Below, in pieces: positions 26,904 to 35,665 of a stretch of DNA of 64,000 nucleotides (its first letter is position 1; every line of letters starts with the position of its first letter). A model generated the notes under the pieces. That model saw only the letters and a list, made by a program, of their open reading frames with translations, was not told where the DNA came from and did not search any database. Where the stretch lies: assembly GCF_026898155.1 (NCBI RefSeq), contig NZ_CP114030.1, positions 62,001 to 126,000 of the forward strand. Reading direction: 5' to 3'. The translations under genes and the position numbers were made by a program. Origin of the DNA: Jiella pelagia. Lineage in GTDB: Bacteria; Pseudomonadota; Alphaproteobacteria; Rhizobiales; Rhizobiaceae.

Positions 26904-27629
26904 CTAAACACTCGTGTCCTGGCTCACTCTGATAGGCGTGCCGTCGGGGACGCGCTCGTAAAGGTCAATGACATCCTGGTTTAGCAGGCGAATGCAGCCC
27001 GAGGAGACCGCCCTGCCGATCGACCATGCCTCCGGCGTTCCGTGCAGGCGATAGAGCGTGTCCTGTCCATCCTGAAAGATGTAGAGGGCCCTTGCGCCAA
27101 GGGGGTTCTGGAGACCAGGGTCCATTCCGCCATTGGCGATGGAATACGGCTCCAGTTCCGGCTGGCGGGCCACCATCTCGTCCGGCGGAGTCCAGCGCGG
27201 CCACTGGCGCTTGTACTGCACCTCCGCTCGGCCGGACCAGGCGAACCCTTCCCGCCCGACCCCGATTCCGTAGCGGACGGCCGACCCGTCGGGCATGGTG
27301 AAGTAGAGATACTTGGCGGGCGTATCGACCACCAGGGTGCCGGGAGCCTCGCCCGTCGGATCATCGACGACCGTCCTCCAAAACCGCTCCTCGACCTGCG
27401 TGATGTCCACGGCCGGGATGGGAAATCGTTCCTCCGGCATCGCGTCGTACATGTCCGGACGGACGGGCGGCGGCGCAGGCGGAAGTGCAGGTGGCGGCGC
27501 CAAGGATACCGCTGGCGCCGCCGCGGTCCGCACTCCCGATACGCATCCCGAAAGAGCCAGACCGGCAAAGCCGACCAGCAGGCTCCGGCGCGGCAGGATC
27601 ACTGACGGCAGTTCTTTCATTTCGGCCAT
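26904..27629 (-). CDS. L,D-transpeptidase lipoprotein (YkuD family)
   Basis: A 241-residue periplasmic enzyme that forms 3-3 crosslinks or anchors proteins to peptidoglycan. It has a lipobox (LALSGCVSG), a proline-rich linker and the YkuD domain with RLHGTPEAWSIG and the catalytic Cys in SSGCIRLLNQD. A related enzyme is at 60584-61138 and a likely third partial lipoprotein at the right edge. Hyphomicrobiales typically carry many of these. Confidence 0.9.
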   Translation of the reverse strand: MAEMKELPSVILPRRSLLVGFAGLALSGCVSGVRTAAAPAVSLAPPPALPPAPPPVRPDMYDAMPEERFPIPAVDITQVEERFWRTVVDDPTGEAPGTLVVDTPAKYLYFTMPDGSAVRYGIGVGREGFAWSGRAEVQYKRQWPRWTPPDEMVARQPELEPYSIANGGMDPGLQNPLGARALYIFQDGQDTLYRLHGTPEAWSIGRAVSSGCIRLLNQDVIDLYERVPDGTPIRVSQDTSV

Positions 27630-27851
27630 TCCATACCTTCCGCTGGCCCGCGGATGCGCGGGCGGCGTTTATTGTGGAGTTCTCAGGAAGCGCTTCAATT
27701 GCGGGTCAGATAGCTGAAGACGGTGAACGTCCGCTGGTGTCGCTCTGAGCGCCAACGCAGGTTCTGAAGGACGACAGGATCAACAGGCGTTTTCGGTGAA
27801 AGGTTACGCTTTCGCGAAGGTCCTGCATGGCGGTCAACGAAAGAGCATCGG

Positions 27852-29198
27852 CTACAGCATGTAGCCGATATCGGATGCGCCCGTAGGATAGGCGAACATC
27901 GTCTGCTTGAGGGCCGTTGCGGTCAGATCGTGCCGGATCGCCAGGGCGAACAGGTTGATGACCTCGTCGGCGTGCGGCCCGACGAGATGGGCGCCAAGAA
28001 CCCGATCCGTCTTTTCCTCGACCATCACCTTGAAGCCGTAGACCGGCTCGGCCGCCTGGCGGGCCGTGAACCAGGTCGGGACCTTCTCCACCTTCGTTCG
28101 GAACTTCAGCCCTTGCCGATGCGCCTCCTGTTCGCTCAAACCTACGGCGGCGATGGGCGGAAGCGTGAAGGCGACGCTCGGCACGCCGCGATAGTCGGGC
28201 TCGTGCTCATTGCCCTCGAGCAGATTGCCGACCACCACCTTGGCATCGTGGCTCGAGACGGGCGTGAGCGGCGGACCGGAGGCGGCCGCGTCGCCTGCCG
28301 CGTAGACGGCGGGGTTCGAGACGCTTTGCAGATGCGCGTTGAGCTGCAAACGGCCGTCCTTCACCGCAACCTCGGCGGCCTCGAGATTGAGACCGTCAAG
28401 GTTCGGGACACGCCCGGCGGCGTGCACGACCACGTCGGCTTCGATCGTCACGCTCTGTCCGCCCGAGGAGGCCGCGACGCGGTATCCGGTCCCGATCTTC
28501 TCGATCCCCGTGACTTCCGTTCCGGTGCGCACGTCGATCCCGACCGTCTCAAAGCTCTCCATCAGCCAGCCGACCAGCTCCGGCTCGAAGTGGGTGAGCA
28601 TGCGTCCGCCCCGTTGCAGGATCGTCGCCTGCGCTCCGGCCCGCGCGGCAATGTGCGAGAACTCGGCCGCAATGTAGCCGCCCCCGACCAGCACAATCCG
28701 TTCCGGCAGGACCTCTAGGGTCAAAAATTGCTCGCTGTCGATCAGGTGTTCCTCGCCGGGAATGCCGAGTGTGACCGGTTTTGCCCCGCTGGCGATCAGA
28801 ATGTGCTTGCCCTCAAGGATTGTGCTGCCGACCTCAACGCTGTTCGCTCCTGTAAACCGGGCTTCCCCGTAGAAGGTAGCGATGTCCTTGGCGGTATAGC
28901 TCTCCTCGTGCTTCTCCGGCACCGGATCGGTGAAGCTGCGCTTGAAGGCGATCAAATCCCGCCATTCGATCTGCGGCTCGCCGACCACTCCCTTTCCTCG
29001 CATGCGCCGGGCATGATCGACCGCTGAGGCGGCGCCGATCAGCATCTTTTTCGGATCGCAGCCGCGAAGAGCACAGGTACCTCCGTATGGCTTGCTGTCT
29101 ATGACGGCGACGGACCATCCGGCAGCGCGGGTGCGCATGGCCGCCACCCGCGCTGCGGTTCCCGTACCAATGACGACGAGATCGAAATTTTGGCTCAT
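27852..29198 (-). CDS. Mercuric-reductase-like flavin disulfide reductase
   Basis: A 448-residue FAD/NAD(P)H oxidoreductase of the glutathione/mercuric reductase fold. FAD site VVIGTGTAARVAAM, redox-active pair in GGTCALRGCDPKK, NAD(P) site IVLVGGGYIAAEF. It lacks an N-terminal HMA domain, and its end (YPTGASDIGYML) lacks both the vicinal Cys pair of MerA and the His-Glu pair of glutathione reductase. It is the only reductase in the mer locus, so it may reduce Hg(II) with help from another protein. The next gene upstream encodes a small protein ending in SCCAA. Confidence 0.85.
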   Translation of the reverse strand: MSQNFDLVVIGTGTAARVAAMRTRAAGWSVAVIDSKPYGGTCALRGCDPKKMLIGAASAVDHARRMRGKGVVGEPQIEWRDLIAFKRSFTDPVPEKHEESYTAKDIATFYGEARFTGANSVEVGSTILEGKHILIASGAKPVTLGIPGEEHLIDSEQFLTLEVLPERIVLVGGGYIAAEFSHIAARAGAQATILQRGGRMLTHFEPELVGWLMESFETVGIDVRTGTEVTGIEKIGTGYRVAASSGGQSVTIEADVVVHAAGRVPNLDGLNLEAAEVAVKDGRLQLNAHLQSVSNPAVYAAGDAAASGPPLTPVSSHDAKVVVGNLLEGNEHEPDYRGVPSVAFTLPPIAAVGLSEQEAHRQGLKFRTKVEKVPTWFTARQAAEPVYGFKVMVEEKTDRVLGAHLVGPHADEVINLFALAIRHDLTATALKQTMFAYPTGASDIGYML

Positions 29199-29211
29199 CA
29201 GGCGCTCTCCG

Positions 29212-29436
29212 TCACGCTGCGCAGCAGCTTGCCGTCCCGGTCCGCTGGGCCTCCTGGATCGGAGGGCAGGGCACGGAGCCGAAGGAGCAGTAGACGCAGC
29301 AATCGCCCTCGTTCGGGCGCAGGAGGGCTCCGCAGCCTCTGCAGTCGTAGAAGAACTGGCAGGCGTCCGTGGGCATTGTCTCGGTTTCCAGGTGCCCGCA
29401 CCGCGGACAGGTGATCGTGCTTTGCAGGTGTGTCAT
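29212..29436 (-). CDS. GDCCVxC-domain small thiol protein
   Basis: A 74-residue cysteine-rich protein. A first zinc-ribbon-like pair (TCPRCGHLE), a second CRGCG pair and then GDCCVYCSFGSVPCPPIQ, the domain signature. The chain ends GTASCCAA, which resembles the vicinal Cys end of MerA. Genes of this type recur in mercury-resistance operons. The gene sits between the reductase and merF, overlapping merF by four bases. Confidence 0.88.
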   Translation of the reverse strand: MTHLQSTITCPRCGHLETETMPTDACQFFYDCRGCGALLRPNEGDCCVYCSFGSVPCPPIQEAQRTGTASCCAA

Positions 29437-29633
29437 GATGTACGTTGCTTTCTGATGAGCATGTAAGCGGTGATCCAGCCATGACCGCAAAGGCGGACAA
29501 CAGGGCGACGCCCGACCGTCCTGCGAGGGCCGACAGCCCGACCGCGCCGGACAGGATCAGCACCTTGGTGACGCAGCAGAGGCCAATGGGCCAATCCGAC
29601 GAGCCCCGTGCGCAGCAGCTCGTGGCCGTTCAT
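29433..29633 (-). pseudogene. merF: MerF mercury-transport protein, two compensating frameshifts as written
   Basis: The start MNGHELLRTGLVG and the end GWITAYMLIRKQRTS are in one frame, but the middle (GLCCVTKVLILSGAVGLSALAGR) is in another. One extra C near 29595 (GGCCC for GGCC) and one missing base near 29490 would restore a 66-residue two-helix protein with the CC pair of MerF. The start overlaps the merP stop. Two opposite single-base errors in one short gene suggest a sequence-quality problem or recent decay. Confidence 0.75.
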
Positions 29634-29920
29634 CCCTCGCTCCCGGACACTGGGCGAGACGGGAAGCCGGCGTTCGTCGTGGCGGCCATCAGGGCGGCAG
29701 GATCGGCTGCGGCGTCGTCGAACGTGACCACGGCGGTCGCGCTCTCAAACGATACCTCGACGTCAGTCACCCCCGGAACGGCCGACAGGGCCTGTTCCAC
29801 GATGTAAGGGCAGGTCACGCAGGTCATGTTGTCGACGGCGAGCGTCACTGTCCGCTCGGCGGCGATCGTCGGGGAGGCTAGGAAAAAGGCCGTCAGGCCG
29901 AGTGCAAGCGTGCGATGCAT
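29630..29920 (-). CDS. merP: MerP periplasmic mercury-binding protein
   Basis: A 96-residue protein with a signal peptide (LALGLTAFFLASPTIAA) and an HMA fold with NMTCVTCPYIV, the TCxxC mercury site. It captures Hg(II) in the periplasm and passes it to MerT or MerF. It lies between merT and merF. Confidence 0.93.
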   Translation of the reverse strand: MHRTLALGLTAFFLASPTIAAERTVTLAVDNMTCVTCPYIVEQALSAVPGVTDVEVSFESATAVVTFDDAAADPAALMAATTNAGFPSRPVSGSEG

Positions 29921-29932
29921 GATGTCCTCTTT

Positions 29933-30334
29933 TCAAAGGCCGAGCAGGAGCGGGGCAACGAAGGGAAACGCCAGGGCGGCCGCCACAATGGCTATTGCAG
30001 CCCACAGGCCGACCTTGACCAGCAGGTTTGGCAACGGCCGAGCGCAGGTGTCACCGTCCACACAGGCGGCCGGTTTGCGGTAGACGCGCCAATAACCGTA
30101 ACCGAGACTGGCGAGGGTGACGGCGACAAAGAACGGCTGATAGGGCGCGAGCGCCGTTAGATTGCCGACCCAGGCGCCGCCGATACCGAAGCTGAACAGG
30201 ACCAGCGGCAGGATGCAGCAGGAGGAGGCGGCGAGCGCGCCCATCAGACCACCAGCGACGGTCAGACGCGTCCGCCCCGCGTCACCGATCGAGGATTCGA
30301 CCCGTCGCTCCAGAGGTTCGCTGTGCCCGTTCAT
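29933..30334 (-). CDS. merT: MerT mercuric-ion transporter
   Basis: A 133-residue inner-membrane protein with three hydrophobic helices, the vicinal pair SSCCILPLVLF in the first and the cytoplasmic pair ACVDGDTCAR after the second, as in MerT. The start at MNGHSEP (30334) is preferred. An in-frame ATG six codons upstream exists. It is the first gene after the 30371-30387 MerR box. Confidence 0.92.
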   Translation of the reverse strand: MNGHSEPLERRVESSIGDAGRTRLTVAGGLMGALAASSCCILPLVLFSFGIGGAWVGNLTALAPYQPFFVAVTLASLGYGYWRVYRKPAACVDGDTCARPLPNLLVKVGLWAAIAIVAAALAFPFVAPLLLGL

Positions 30335-30370
30335 CGTCGGCTCGCCTTCCATGTTTCCGCAGGTGTGCCG

Positions 30371-30387
30371 CCTGTAGTTGCTACAGG
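30371..30387. promoter_or_regulatory. MerR operator upstream of merT
   Basis: The dyad CCTGTAG-N3-CTACAGG lies 37 bases upstream of the merT start, with TTGAAC as a likely -35 element on the minus strand. It shares its core with the dyads at 15085 and 31190. Its presence shows that merT has its own promoter separate from merB. Confidence 0.8.
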
Positions 30388-30393
30388 TTCAAA

Positions 30394-31149
30394 TCACGCT
30401 TTCGCGAGGACGGGGCCAAAGATGGCTCGGCCGACCTGAAGGGCCTCGTCGGCCGAGAGTCGCCGTCCCGAGCGCTCATCCGACGCTGACAGCCAGTCGT
30501 TCAGATGCGCGTCCGAACAGAAGAAGGCGGTCCGCGGACAGCAGGAGCTTGCCGCGCTGCCGGAATAGAAGGTGTCGTGCCAGACCACCGTTCCGGCTGG
30601 AGAGACGGTGGCAATGCGTGCTCCCTGATTGGCTGTAGCGATCCGAATAGCCATCCCGCAGGCGCGGCATGTTGACTCGACGGCCACGTCACGGCCGCAC
30701 ATCGCGCCCGCGCCGAGCGCGTCTATGGCGCAGAGCGCGTTCAGCTTATGGCAGCCGAGTTTGACAACGTGTCCCGTCGCACGTTCGGTAAACGGATAGG
30801 CGTCAATGATGCCTCCGTTCTCGCCAAGCCGTAGCAGATCGCGGCTTTGCAGGTGCTTGAGGATGCTCTTGGCGGTCTCTTCCTCAAGACCGGTATCGGC
30901 GGCGATCTCCGCGATCGAAGGCGCGCGCCCGAGCTCCACAAACAGAGCGAGGACGCGCTGCCAAGCACGATCCTCGCTGCTGTCCAACGCGACCGCCCAG
31001 CCCTCTACCAAGCTGGAGCGTGACGCGGAACGGGCGCAAAGGGCGTCGCGGGCAATCTTAGAAGTTACGACCGACCAGTCCGGTCGGAGAACACCGGGCC
31101 TGATCTCCACCTCGATAGCCTTGGAAGTGGCATCGATAACGTCGCTCAT
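30394..31149 (-). CDS. merB: MerB organomercurial lyase
   Basis: Cleaves carbon-mercury bonds. The 251-residue protein has an N-terminal helical region and the conserved core YPFTERATGHVVKL, KLNALCAIDALGAGAM (Cys and Asp of the active site), VESTCRACG and ASSCCPRTAFFCS with the second catalytic Cys. Start ATG 31149. It is transcribed from the merR-merB intergenic operator. It contains one of the few intact GAGCTC sites in the window (30931). Confidence 0.93.
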   Translation of the reverse strand: MSDVIDATSKAIEVEIRPGVLRPDWSVVTSKIARDALCARSASRSSLVEGWAVALDSSEDRAWQRVLALFVELGRAPSIAEIAADTGLEEETAKSILKHLQSRDLLRLGENGGIIDAYPFTERATGHVVKLGCHKLNALCAIDALGAGAMCGRDVAVESTCRACGMAIRIATANQGARIATVSPAGTVVWHDTFYSGSAASSCCPRTAFFCSDAHLNDWLSASDERSGRRLSADEALQVGRAIFGPVLAKA

Positions 31150-31189
31150 GGGAACAGCTCCTTGATCCGTACTCCCGCGGCTTCTAATT

Positions 31190-31206
31190 CCTGTAGCGAC
31201 TACAGG
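31190..31206. promoter_or_regulatory. MerR operator between merB and merR
   Basis: The dyad CCTGTAG-N3-CTACAGG lies between the divergent merB and merR. On the minus strand TTGATC and a TTAGAAG-like -10 are about 19 bases apart, as in mer promoters. Together with the 30371 box it gives the mer locus two MerR-controlled minus-strand promoters. Confidence 0.85.
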
Positions 31207-31222
31207 ATCAAGGGGAATTCTA

Positions 31223-31634
31223 TTGGCCTTCCAGGAATTCAGCATTGGGCGCCTGTCGGAGCGAACCGGCGTCAACATCGAGACGATCCGCTACTATGAG
31301 AAGGTCGGGCTACTGCCGCCGCCACCACGGACCGAGGGCGGGCACCGGCTCTACCTTGAAGGGCACCTGCGCCGGCTCGTCTTCATCCGGCGTAGCCGTG
31401 AGCCTCGGCTTCACACTGGACGAGATCCGGAACTTGCTCGGATTAGTCGAAGGGGGCCACGCCTGCGGCAAAGTTCAGAACGCCGCCCTGGCCCATCTCA
31501 AGAATATTCGTGAGAAGATCGCTGATCTCCGGCGCATGGAGCGGATGCTGGCTGAGACGGCCACACGCTGCGAGGGCGGAACCGCGCCGGAGTGCGCGAT
31601 TATCGACGTGCTGAGTGGGGAGCCCTCGGAGTGA
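31223..31634 (+). CDS. merR: MerR mercury regulator, frameshifted as written
   Basis: A mercury-sensing activator/repressor: SIGRLSERTGVNIETIRYYE winged helix, then after a frame change GFTLDEIRNLLGLVEGG, and the Hg ligands HACGKV and CEGGTAPEC (three cysteines as in Hg-MerR). The break is at GAGCCTC (31400-31406). Read as GAGCTC it joins SRE-LGFTLDE and gives 136 residues. It is divergent from merB. Confidence 0.9.
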
Positions 31635-31869
31635 CCGCAATAGATCAGTATTGCGGCGGGCGGTCATCTTCGTCGGCATTGACGATCGTCATCCGAACCG
31701 GCACTGAATGATCTGGTCCATGACTATCTCCCGTCGACCAAGCAGCGGGATCGCTGGTCGGCCGTTCCTCGGAGCTACAGGCCCGCTGAAAGAGATCTAC
31801 CCCCGCGACAAACGAGCGCTTCACGCAGTGGGTTGGCATTTCTCACCGGTCCACTTATATTGCCGCACG

Positions 31870-32241
31870 ATGAACCACGCTCGCCGGATCCTCGCAGTTC
31901 TGCTGCTCCTCGCCTTTGGGTTGGGGACTCCGGCGTATGCCGTGCAGTCTGGTGAGATCAACCAGGCCGTCATCGAGGCGGGAATGGACATGAGCCAACC
32001 CGCCATGGCAGCAGGGATGGAGCAATCCATGCCTGACGGTTGCGACGCGTGCGGCGGCAACATGGCAATGTCCCCCTCGGCCTGCTTTACGACCTGCGTG
32101 GGCGTGCAAGACGCGGCGGCTCGAAGCGGGCTGGCTTTCGAGCTGTCCGATGCGATCTTCATCGGCGTTCCTGATCGACGGCTTCGCAGCGTCCAGAGCG
32201 CGCCGGAGCCGTTCCCTCCCCGTCTGACCATCCTCTCCTAA
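31870..32241 (+). CDS. Exported Cys/Met-containing protein, unknown
   Basis: A 123-residue protein with a signal peptide (ILAVLLLLAFGLGTPAYA). The mature part is Met-rich (GMDMSQPAMAAGMEQSM) and contains GCDACGGNMAMSPSACFTTC, two cysteine pairs that could bind copper or mercury. It resembles DUF2946-like small proteins only loosely. I do not assign a family. It is the first gene of the plus-strand copper and thiol-redox island. The 235 bases before it show nothing assignable. Confidence 0.65.
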   Translation: MNHARRILAVLLLLAFGLGTPAYAVQSGEINQAVIEAGMDMSQPAMAAGMEQSMPDGCDACGGNMAMSPSACFTTCVGVQDAAARSGLAFELSDAIFIGVPDRRLRSVQSAPEPFPPRLTILS

Positions 32242-32380
32242 GGCTGGCTCGACCGCTCTCACGCGGCTGAGACTTGGCCTTTGTCGTGTCCGGTGCGCCT
32301 CAACGCATCGAGATGTTGCCTCGCGCCGCCCCGCCGCAGCCTTGTTCTGCGGCGCGCCCCGGCCGACCGACGAGGATGGG

Positions 32381-33028
32381 ATGTCCGCAATTTCCCGGTC
32401 AGCTCGCACCAGTACGAGCAGTCAGCAGAGTGCTGCTGACGAACAAGCCAATGTAGCGATTGTACCGTCATTCGGGCGTCGTTACGCGCTGGCATTTCTC
32501 CCGGTCGGCATCTTTGCCGGACTGGCTGTGGCTCTGGGTGTGGGCCTTGGACGCGACCCGAGTGTCCTGCCGTCCCCATTGATCGGCAAGCCAATACCGG
32601 AATTCAGCCTGCCACCCGTGCAGGGACGGACGCTTGGGCTGTCGACCGCCGACCTCAAAGGCGAGGTCTCGCTCGTCAACGTCTTCGCCTCGTGGTGTGT
32701 CGCCTGCCGGGAGGAACACCCGGTCTTCATGCAGCTCAGCCAGAGCGGTGCGGTTTCGATCCACGGCATCAACTACAAGGACCGGCCTCAGGACGCGGCC
32801 GAGTGGCTCGACACCTTGGGCGACCCTTATACGCGCACCGGTTCCGATCTCGACGGCCGCGTCGCGATCGATTGGGGCGTCTACGGGGTTCCAGAAACCT
32901 TCGTCATCGATGCACAAGGCCGGATCGCCCTCAAGCAGGTCGGGCCGATTACGCCCGAGATCTACCGAGACAAGATCGGCCCGCTGATCGAGGCGTTGCG
33001 CAGTCGAGCGCAAGGAGGTGCCTCATGA
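32381..33028 (+). CDS. CcmG/DsbE-type thioredoxin, membrane-anchored
   Basis: A 215-residue protein with one N-terminal hydrophobic anchor (YALAFLPVGIFAGLAVALGVG) and a periplasmic thioredoxin fold with FASWCVACREEHP. It resembles DsbE/CcmG, which reduces apocytochrome thiols using electrons from CcdA. Start ATG 32381 follows a GAGGATGGG ribosome site. The stop overlaps the next start (ATGA). The YGVPETFVID segment contains the conserved cis-Pro. Confidence 0.88.
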   Translation: MSAISRSARTSTSSQQSAADEQANVAIVPSFGRRYALAFLPVGIFAGLAVALGVGLGRDPSVLPSPLIGKPIPEFSLPPVQGRTLGLSTADLKGEVSLVNVFASWCVACREEHPVFMQLSQSGAVSIHGINYKDRPQDAAEWLDTLGDPYTRTGSDLDGRVAIDWGVYGVPETFVIDAQGRIALKQVGPITPEIYRDKIGPLIEALRSRAQGGAS

Positions 33029-33655
33029 AATTGAAGACCTTCACGTTCCTTGCGATCGCGGGCGGCGTTTTCGCACTCGCTGCGGGCGCCGGCTACCATC
33101 ACTACGCTGGCGCAGAAGACGCCGGCGAGAGGGCACCCTCGCCTTCCATGCTGTCTGCCAGCGCGACTGAAGCCGAAGACGGCGTGCTCTTCCCGATGCA
33201 CGAGACGCCGCAAGCCGTGCCCGATCTGCGTTTCGTGGACGGAGACGGACGCGAGACAAGCCTCAGCGCCTTCGAAGGCACGACGATTCTTCTCAACGTC
33301 TGGGCGACGTGGTGCGTGCCGTGCCGAGAGGAAATGCCCGCGCTCGACCGGCTCGAGGCGAAGCTGGGCAGCGCCGCGTTCCGGGTCGTCCCACTCTCGA
33401 TAGACCGCGGCGGGCTCGAAAAGGTCAAGGCGTTCTATCGCGAACTCGGCCTCAAGGCTCTCCCGATCTACGTCGACGAGACTGGGAAGGCCTCTCAGCA
33501 ACTCGCCACGATCGGAATTCCGACGACCTTGCTGATCGGCCGTGAGGGTCAGGAGCCTCGGCCGCCTGGTCGGCCCGGCCGAGTGGGACAGCCCCGACAT
33601 GACCGCGCTCCTTCAACAGCACATCGGCTCAACGGCAGCGGCAGTGAACCGCTGA
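33025..33655 (+). CDS. TlpA/ResA-like thioredoxin, frameshifted at the C-terminus as written
   Basis: A second membrane-anchored thioredoxin: hydrophobic start (FTFLAIAGGVFALAAGAGY), then LNVWATWCVPCREEMPAL and IGIPTTLLIGREGQE. The frame then breaks at GAGCCTC (33553-33559). Read as GAGCTC the chain continues LGRLVGPAEWDSPDMTALL and stops at 33655, 209 residues, a normal TlpA ending. It is translationally coupled to the DsbE-like gene upstream. Confidence 0.88.
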
Positions 33656-33685
33656 ACCTTCCCAAGCAACCCAGGAAAACAGAAC

Positions 33686-34636
33686 ATGAAAAGACCCCTC
33701 CAGCATAGCGTGATGGCTGTTATCGCAACCAGCTTGGCTTTGAGCGCTCCCGCCATGGCCGAGCAAAGTCCTGCTGCAGCGACTTCGAGCGTAAGCACCG
33801 AAGCTTCACCGACAAAGCTGGCGGCAAGCCCGTTCGGCGGTCACGTCCACGCGCTTGCCGTTAATCCACAGACGGACGAGCTCTTTCTCGGCGCCCGTCC
33901 TATCTACCGCAGCACCGACGGCGGCAAGAGCTGGACGGCGGTGGAAGGCATCCCGAAGAGCGAGGATCGGGCGAACATCACCTCCATCGCGATCGGTCCG
34001 AGCGATCCGCAGGTGATGTATGCAACGGGTCACGGCATTGGCGTCGTGAAGAGTACCGATTCCGGCAAGACCTGGAGTTCCGCCAGTTCCGGTCTCGGCG
34101 GCATGTCCACGGAAGGCTTTGCCGTCGACGCAAAGGATCCGGGCACGCTGTACGTCTGGGTTCTCGGCACTGGCCTCTATCGGAGCAAGGACGCGGGCGG
34201 GTCGTGGCAGCGCGTCGATGATGGCCCAAAGCAGCAGGAAATCCGCAGCCTTGTTTCCGTCAACGGCCCGACGGGAATGGGCGGCATCTGGCTCTACGCC
34301 GGTCTCGACACCGGGGTGGTGAAAAGCCCCGACTGCTTCTGTGGTTGGGATCGCCTCCCCAACGAAGGGCTGCCGGAAGGCCGCGTCTACAGCCTGGCGG
34401 TCGACTCCTCCGATCCGAACGTTCTCTACGCCGGGCTGCGCGAGGGCGTCTTCAAGACTTCCGATGGCGGGCAGACCTGGAACCAGGTGACGGATCTGGT
34501 CGAGGATGCCGTCGTCACGGTGAACGCGGCCGAACCGAACGAGATCTACGCAGTGGGCGCTGACGGCACTCTCGTCTCGAGCATCGATGCAGGCGCCACC
34601 TGGACGAAGAAGGAGAGCAGCAATGGTGAAGGCTAA
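33686..34636 (+). CDS. Exported beta-propeller (BNR/YCF48-like) with a DCFC motif, copy 1
   Basis: A 316-residue periplasmic protein (signal peptide to AMAEQ) built of repeated blades with Asp-box signatures: RSTDGGKSW, KSTDSGKTW, RSKDAGGSW and KTSDGGQTW, as in sortilin/BNR and photosystem-assembly YCF48-like propellers. Around residues 216-219 a loop reads PDCFCGW, a CxC pair rare in such propellers. Copy 2 at 36743 carries the same DCFC. It may bind a metal or a cytochrome. The exact role is unknown. Confidence 0.8.
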   Translation: MKRPLQHSVMAVIATSLALSAPAMAEQSPAAATSSVSTEASPTKLAASPFGGHVHALAVNPQTDELFLGARPIYRSTDGGKSWTAVEGIPKSEDRANITSIAIGPSDPQVMYATGHGIGVVKSTDSGKTWSSASSGLGGMSTEGFAVDAKDPGTLYVWVLGTGLYRSKDAGGSWQRVDDGPKQQEIRSLVSVNGPTGMGGIWLYAGLDTGVVKSPDCFCGWDRLPNEGLPEGRVYSLAVDSSDPNVLYAGLREGVFKTSDGGQTWNQVTDLVEDAVVTVNAAEPNEIYAVGADGTLVSSIDAGATWTKKESSNGEG

Positions 34637-35192
34637 GGGCGTGAAAAAGGCGTTTGCAAAGGCAAAGAACTCGATCGGAGCAATCGCAGTTGCGGCTGTA
34701 CTGCTGGGAGGGATAGGCGTGATCGCGGTCAACGCCACCTCCCCGCGCCCGGAGATCGTGTCGGCCGGCATTCAGCCGGTCGAGGCAGTGCCTGGCGCTA
34801 AGCTTAAGATCGACCGGGAAGAGGCCGAACTTGGCACAATTTCGGTCGATGAAGTCGCGAGCGCCGACTTCAAGCTGACCAATGCCGGAACGGCGCCAGT
34901 CGAGATCAGCCAGGTGGGCACATCCTGCATGTGCACCTTCGCCGACGTTCAGCTTCCGGGCGAAAAGAGCCCTGAGTTCAATATGACGATGCACAACGAG
35001 CCGACGGTCAACGCCTGGACGGGAACGCTCGCGCCCGGAGAGACGGCGGTCGTCACCGTCACCTATCAGCCATCGCTGATGCCGGTGGAGGGCTCCGTCG
35101 CCCGAAACGTCAAGTTCGCCACCAGTGACCCCCAGAGGCCGAAGGTCGAGCTTGGGGTCCATGCCACGGTCACGGGGAAGTCGGCCGGGTAA
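34623..35192 (+). CDS. DUF1573 protein with N-terminal membrane anchor
   Basis: A 189-residue protein, anchored by a hydrophobic segment (AIAVAAVLLGGIGVIAV), with an Ig-like DUF1573 domain: ELGTISVDEVASADFKLTN and the SCMCTFA motif (Cys102/Cys104) found in this family. It overlaps the first propeller gene by 14 bases. The CxC pair next to other CxC proteins in the operon suggests a role in metal binding or delivery (inference). Confidence 0.85.
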   Translation: MVKAKGVKKAFAKAKNSIGAIAVAAVLLGGIGVIAVNATSPRPEIVSAGIQPVEAVPGAKLKIDREEAELGTISVDEVASADFKLTNAGTAPVEISQVGTSCMCTFADVQLPGEKSPEFNMTMHNEPTVNAWTGTLAPGETAVVTVTYQPSLMPVEGSVARNVKFATSDPQRPKVELGVHATVTGKSAG

Positions 35193-35239
35193 TCCCGGCG
35201 GTCCCATCGCTCCATTCCAACGTCTGAAAGGTTACAAAA

Positions 35240-35625
35240 ATGAGCACAACTCCCGCCTCCAAATCCTGCTGTTCGACCGGCGGCACGAGCATGAGCCCTC
35301 GTGGGCGAGCGACCGACGCGTTCTCCTTGCCGCTGCTGTCGCACTCGGCGGCGCAGCGCTCTGGTTCGGCTGGCCCTGGCTGGTCATCGCCGGCATCGCG
35401 CCGCTGCTGATCGCGCTCGCCCCCTGCCTCATCATGTGCGGGGCCATGTGCGCCGTGAAAGCGTGCTGCAAGCCCACGAAGAAGACGACGGCAACAGCCG
35501 CGGAGGCGGGTCCAAAGTTGCTGACGCATGAGGCGCCGGAACAGCATGCCGCGGTTGCCTCTTCCCAGTTCGGCCGGAGTTCGATCCAACCTGCGAGCCC
35601 GGCTGAAACCAGGGTGCCGGCCTAA
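35240..35625 (+). CDS. Small Cys-rich membrane protein, frameshifted as written
   Basis: The start MSTTPASKSCCSTGGTSMS changes frame at GAGCCCTC (35293-35300) and continues SWASDRRVLLAAAVALGGAALWFGW, a hydrophobic pair of helices (VIAGIAPLLIALAPCLIMCG), then CAVKACCKPTK. Removing two C residues (giving GAGCTC) restores a 127-residue protein. It has many cysteines: CC near the N-terminus, PCLIMC and CC at the end. Family not recognised. It resembles small copper-island membrane proteins. Confidence 0.65.
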
Positions 35626-35665
35626 GCCGCCCCTCAACGACACCACATCAAAACAGGAGAAATCC

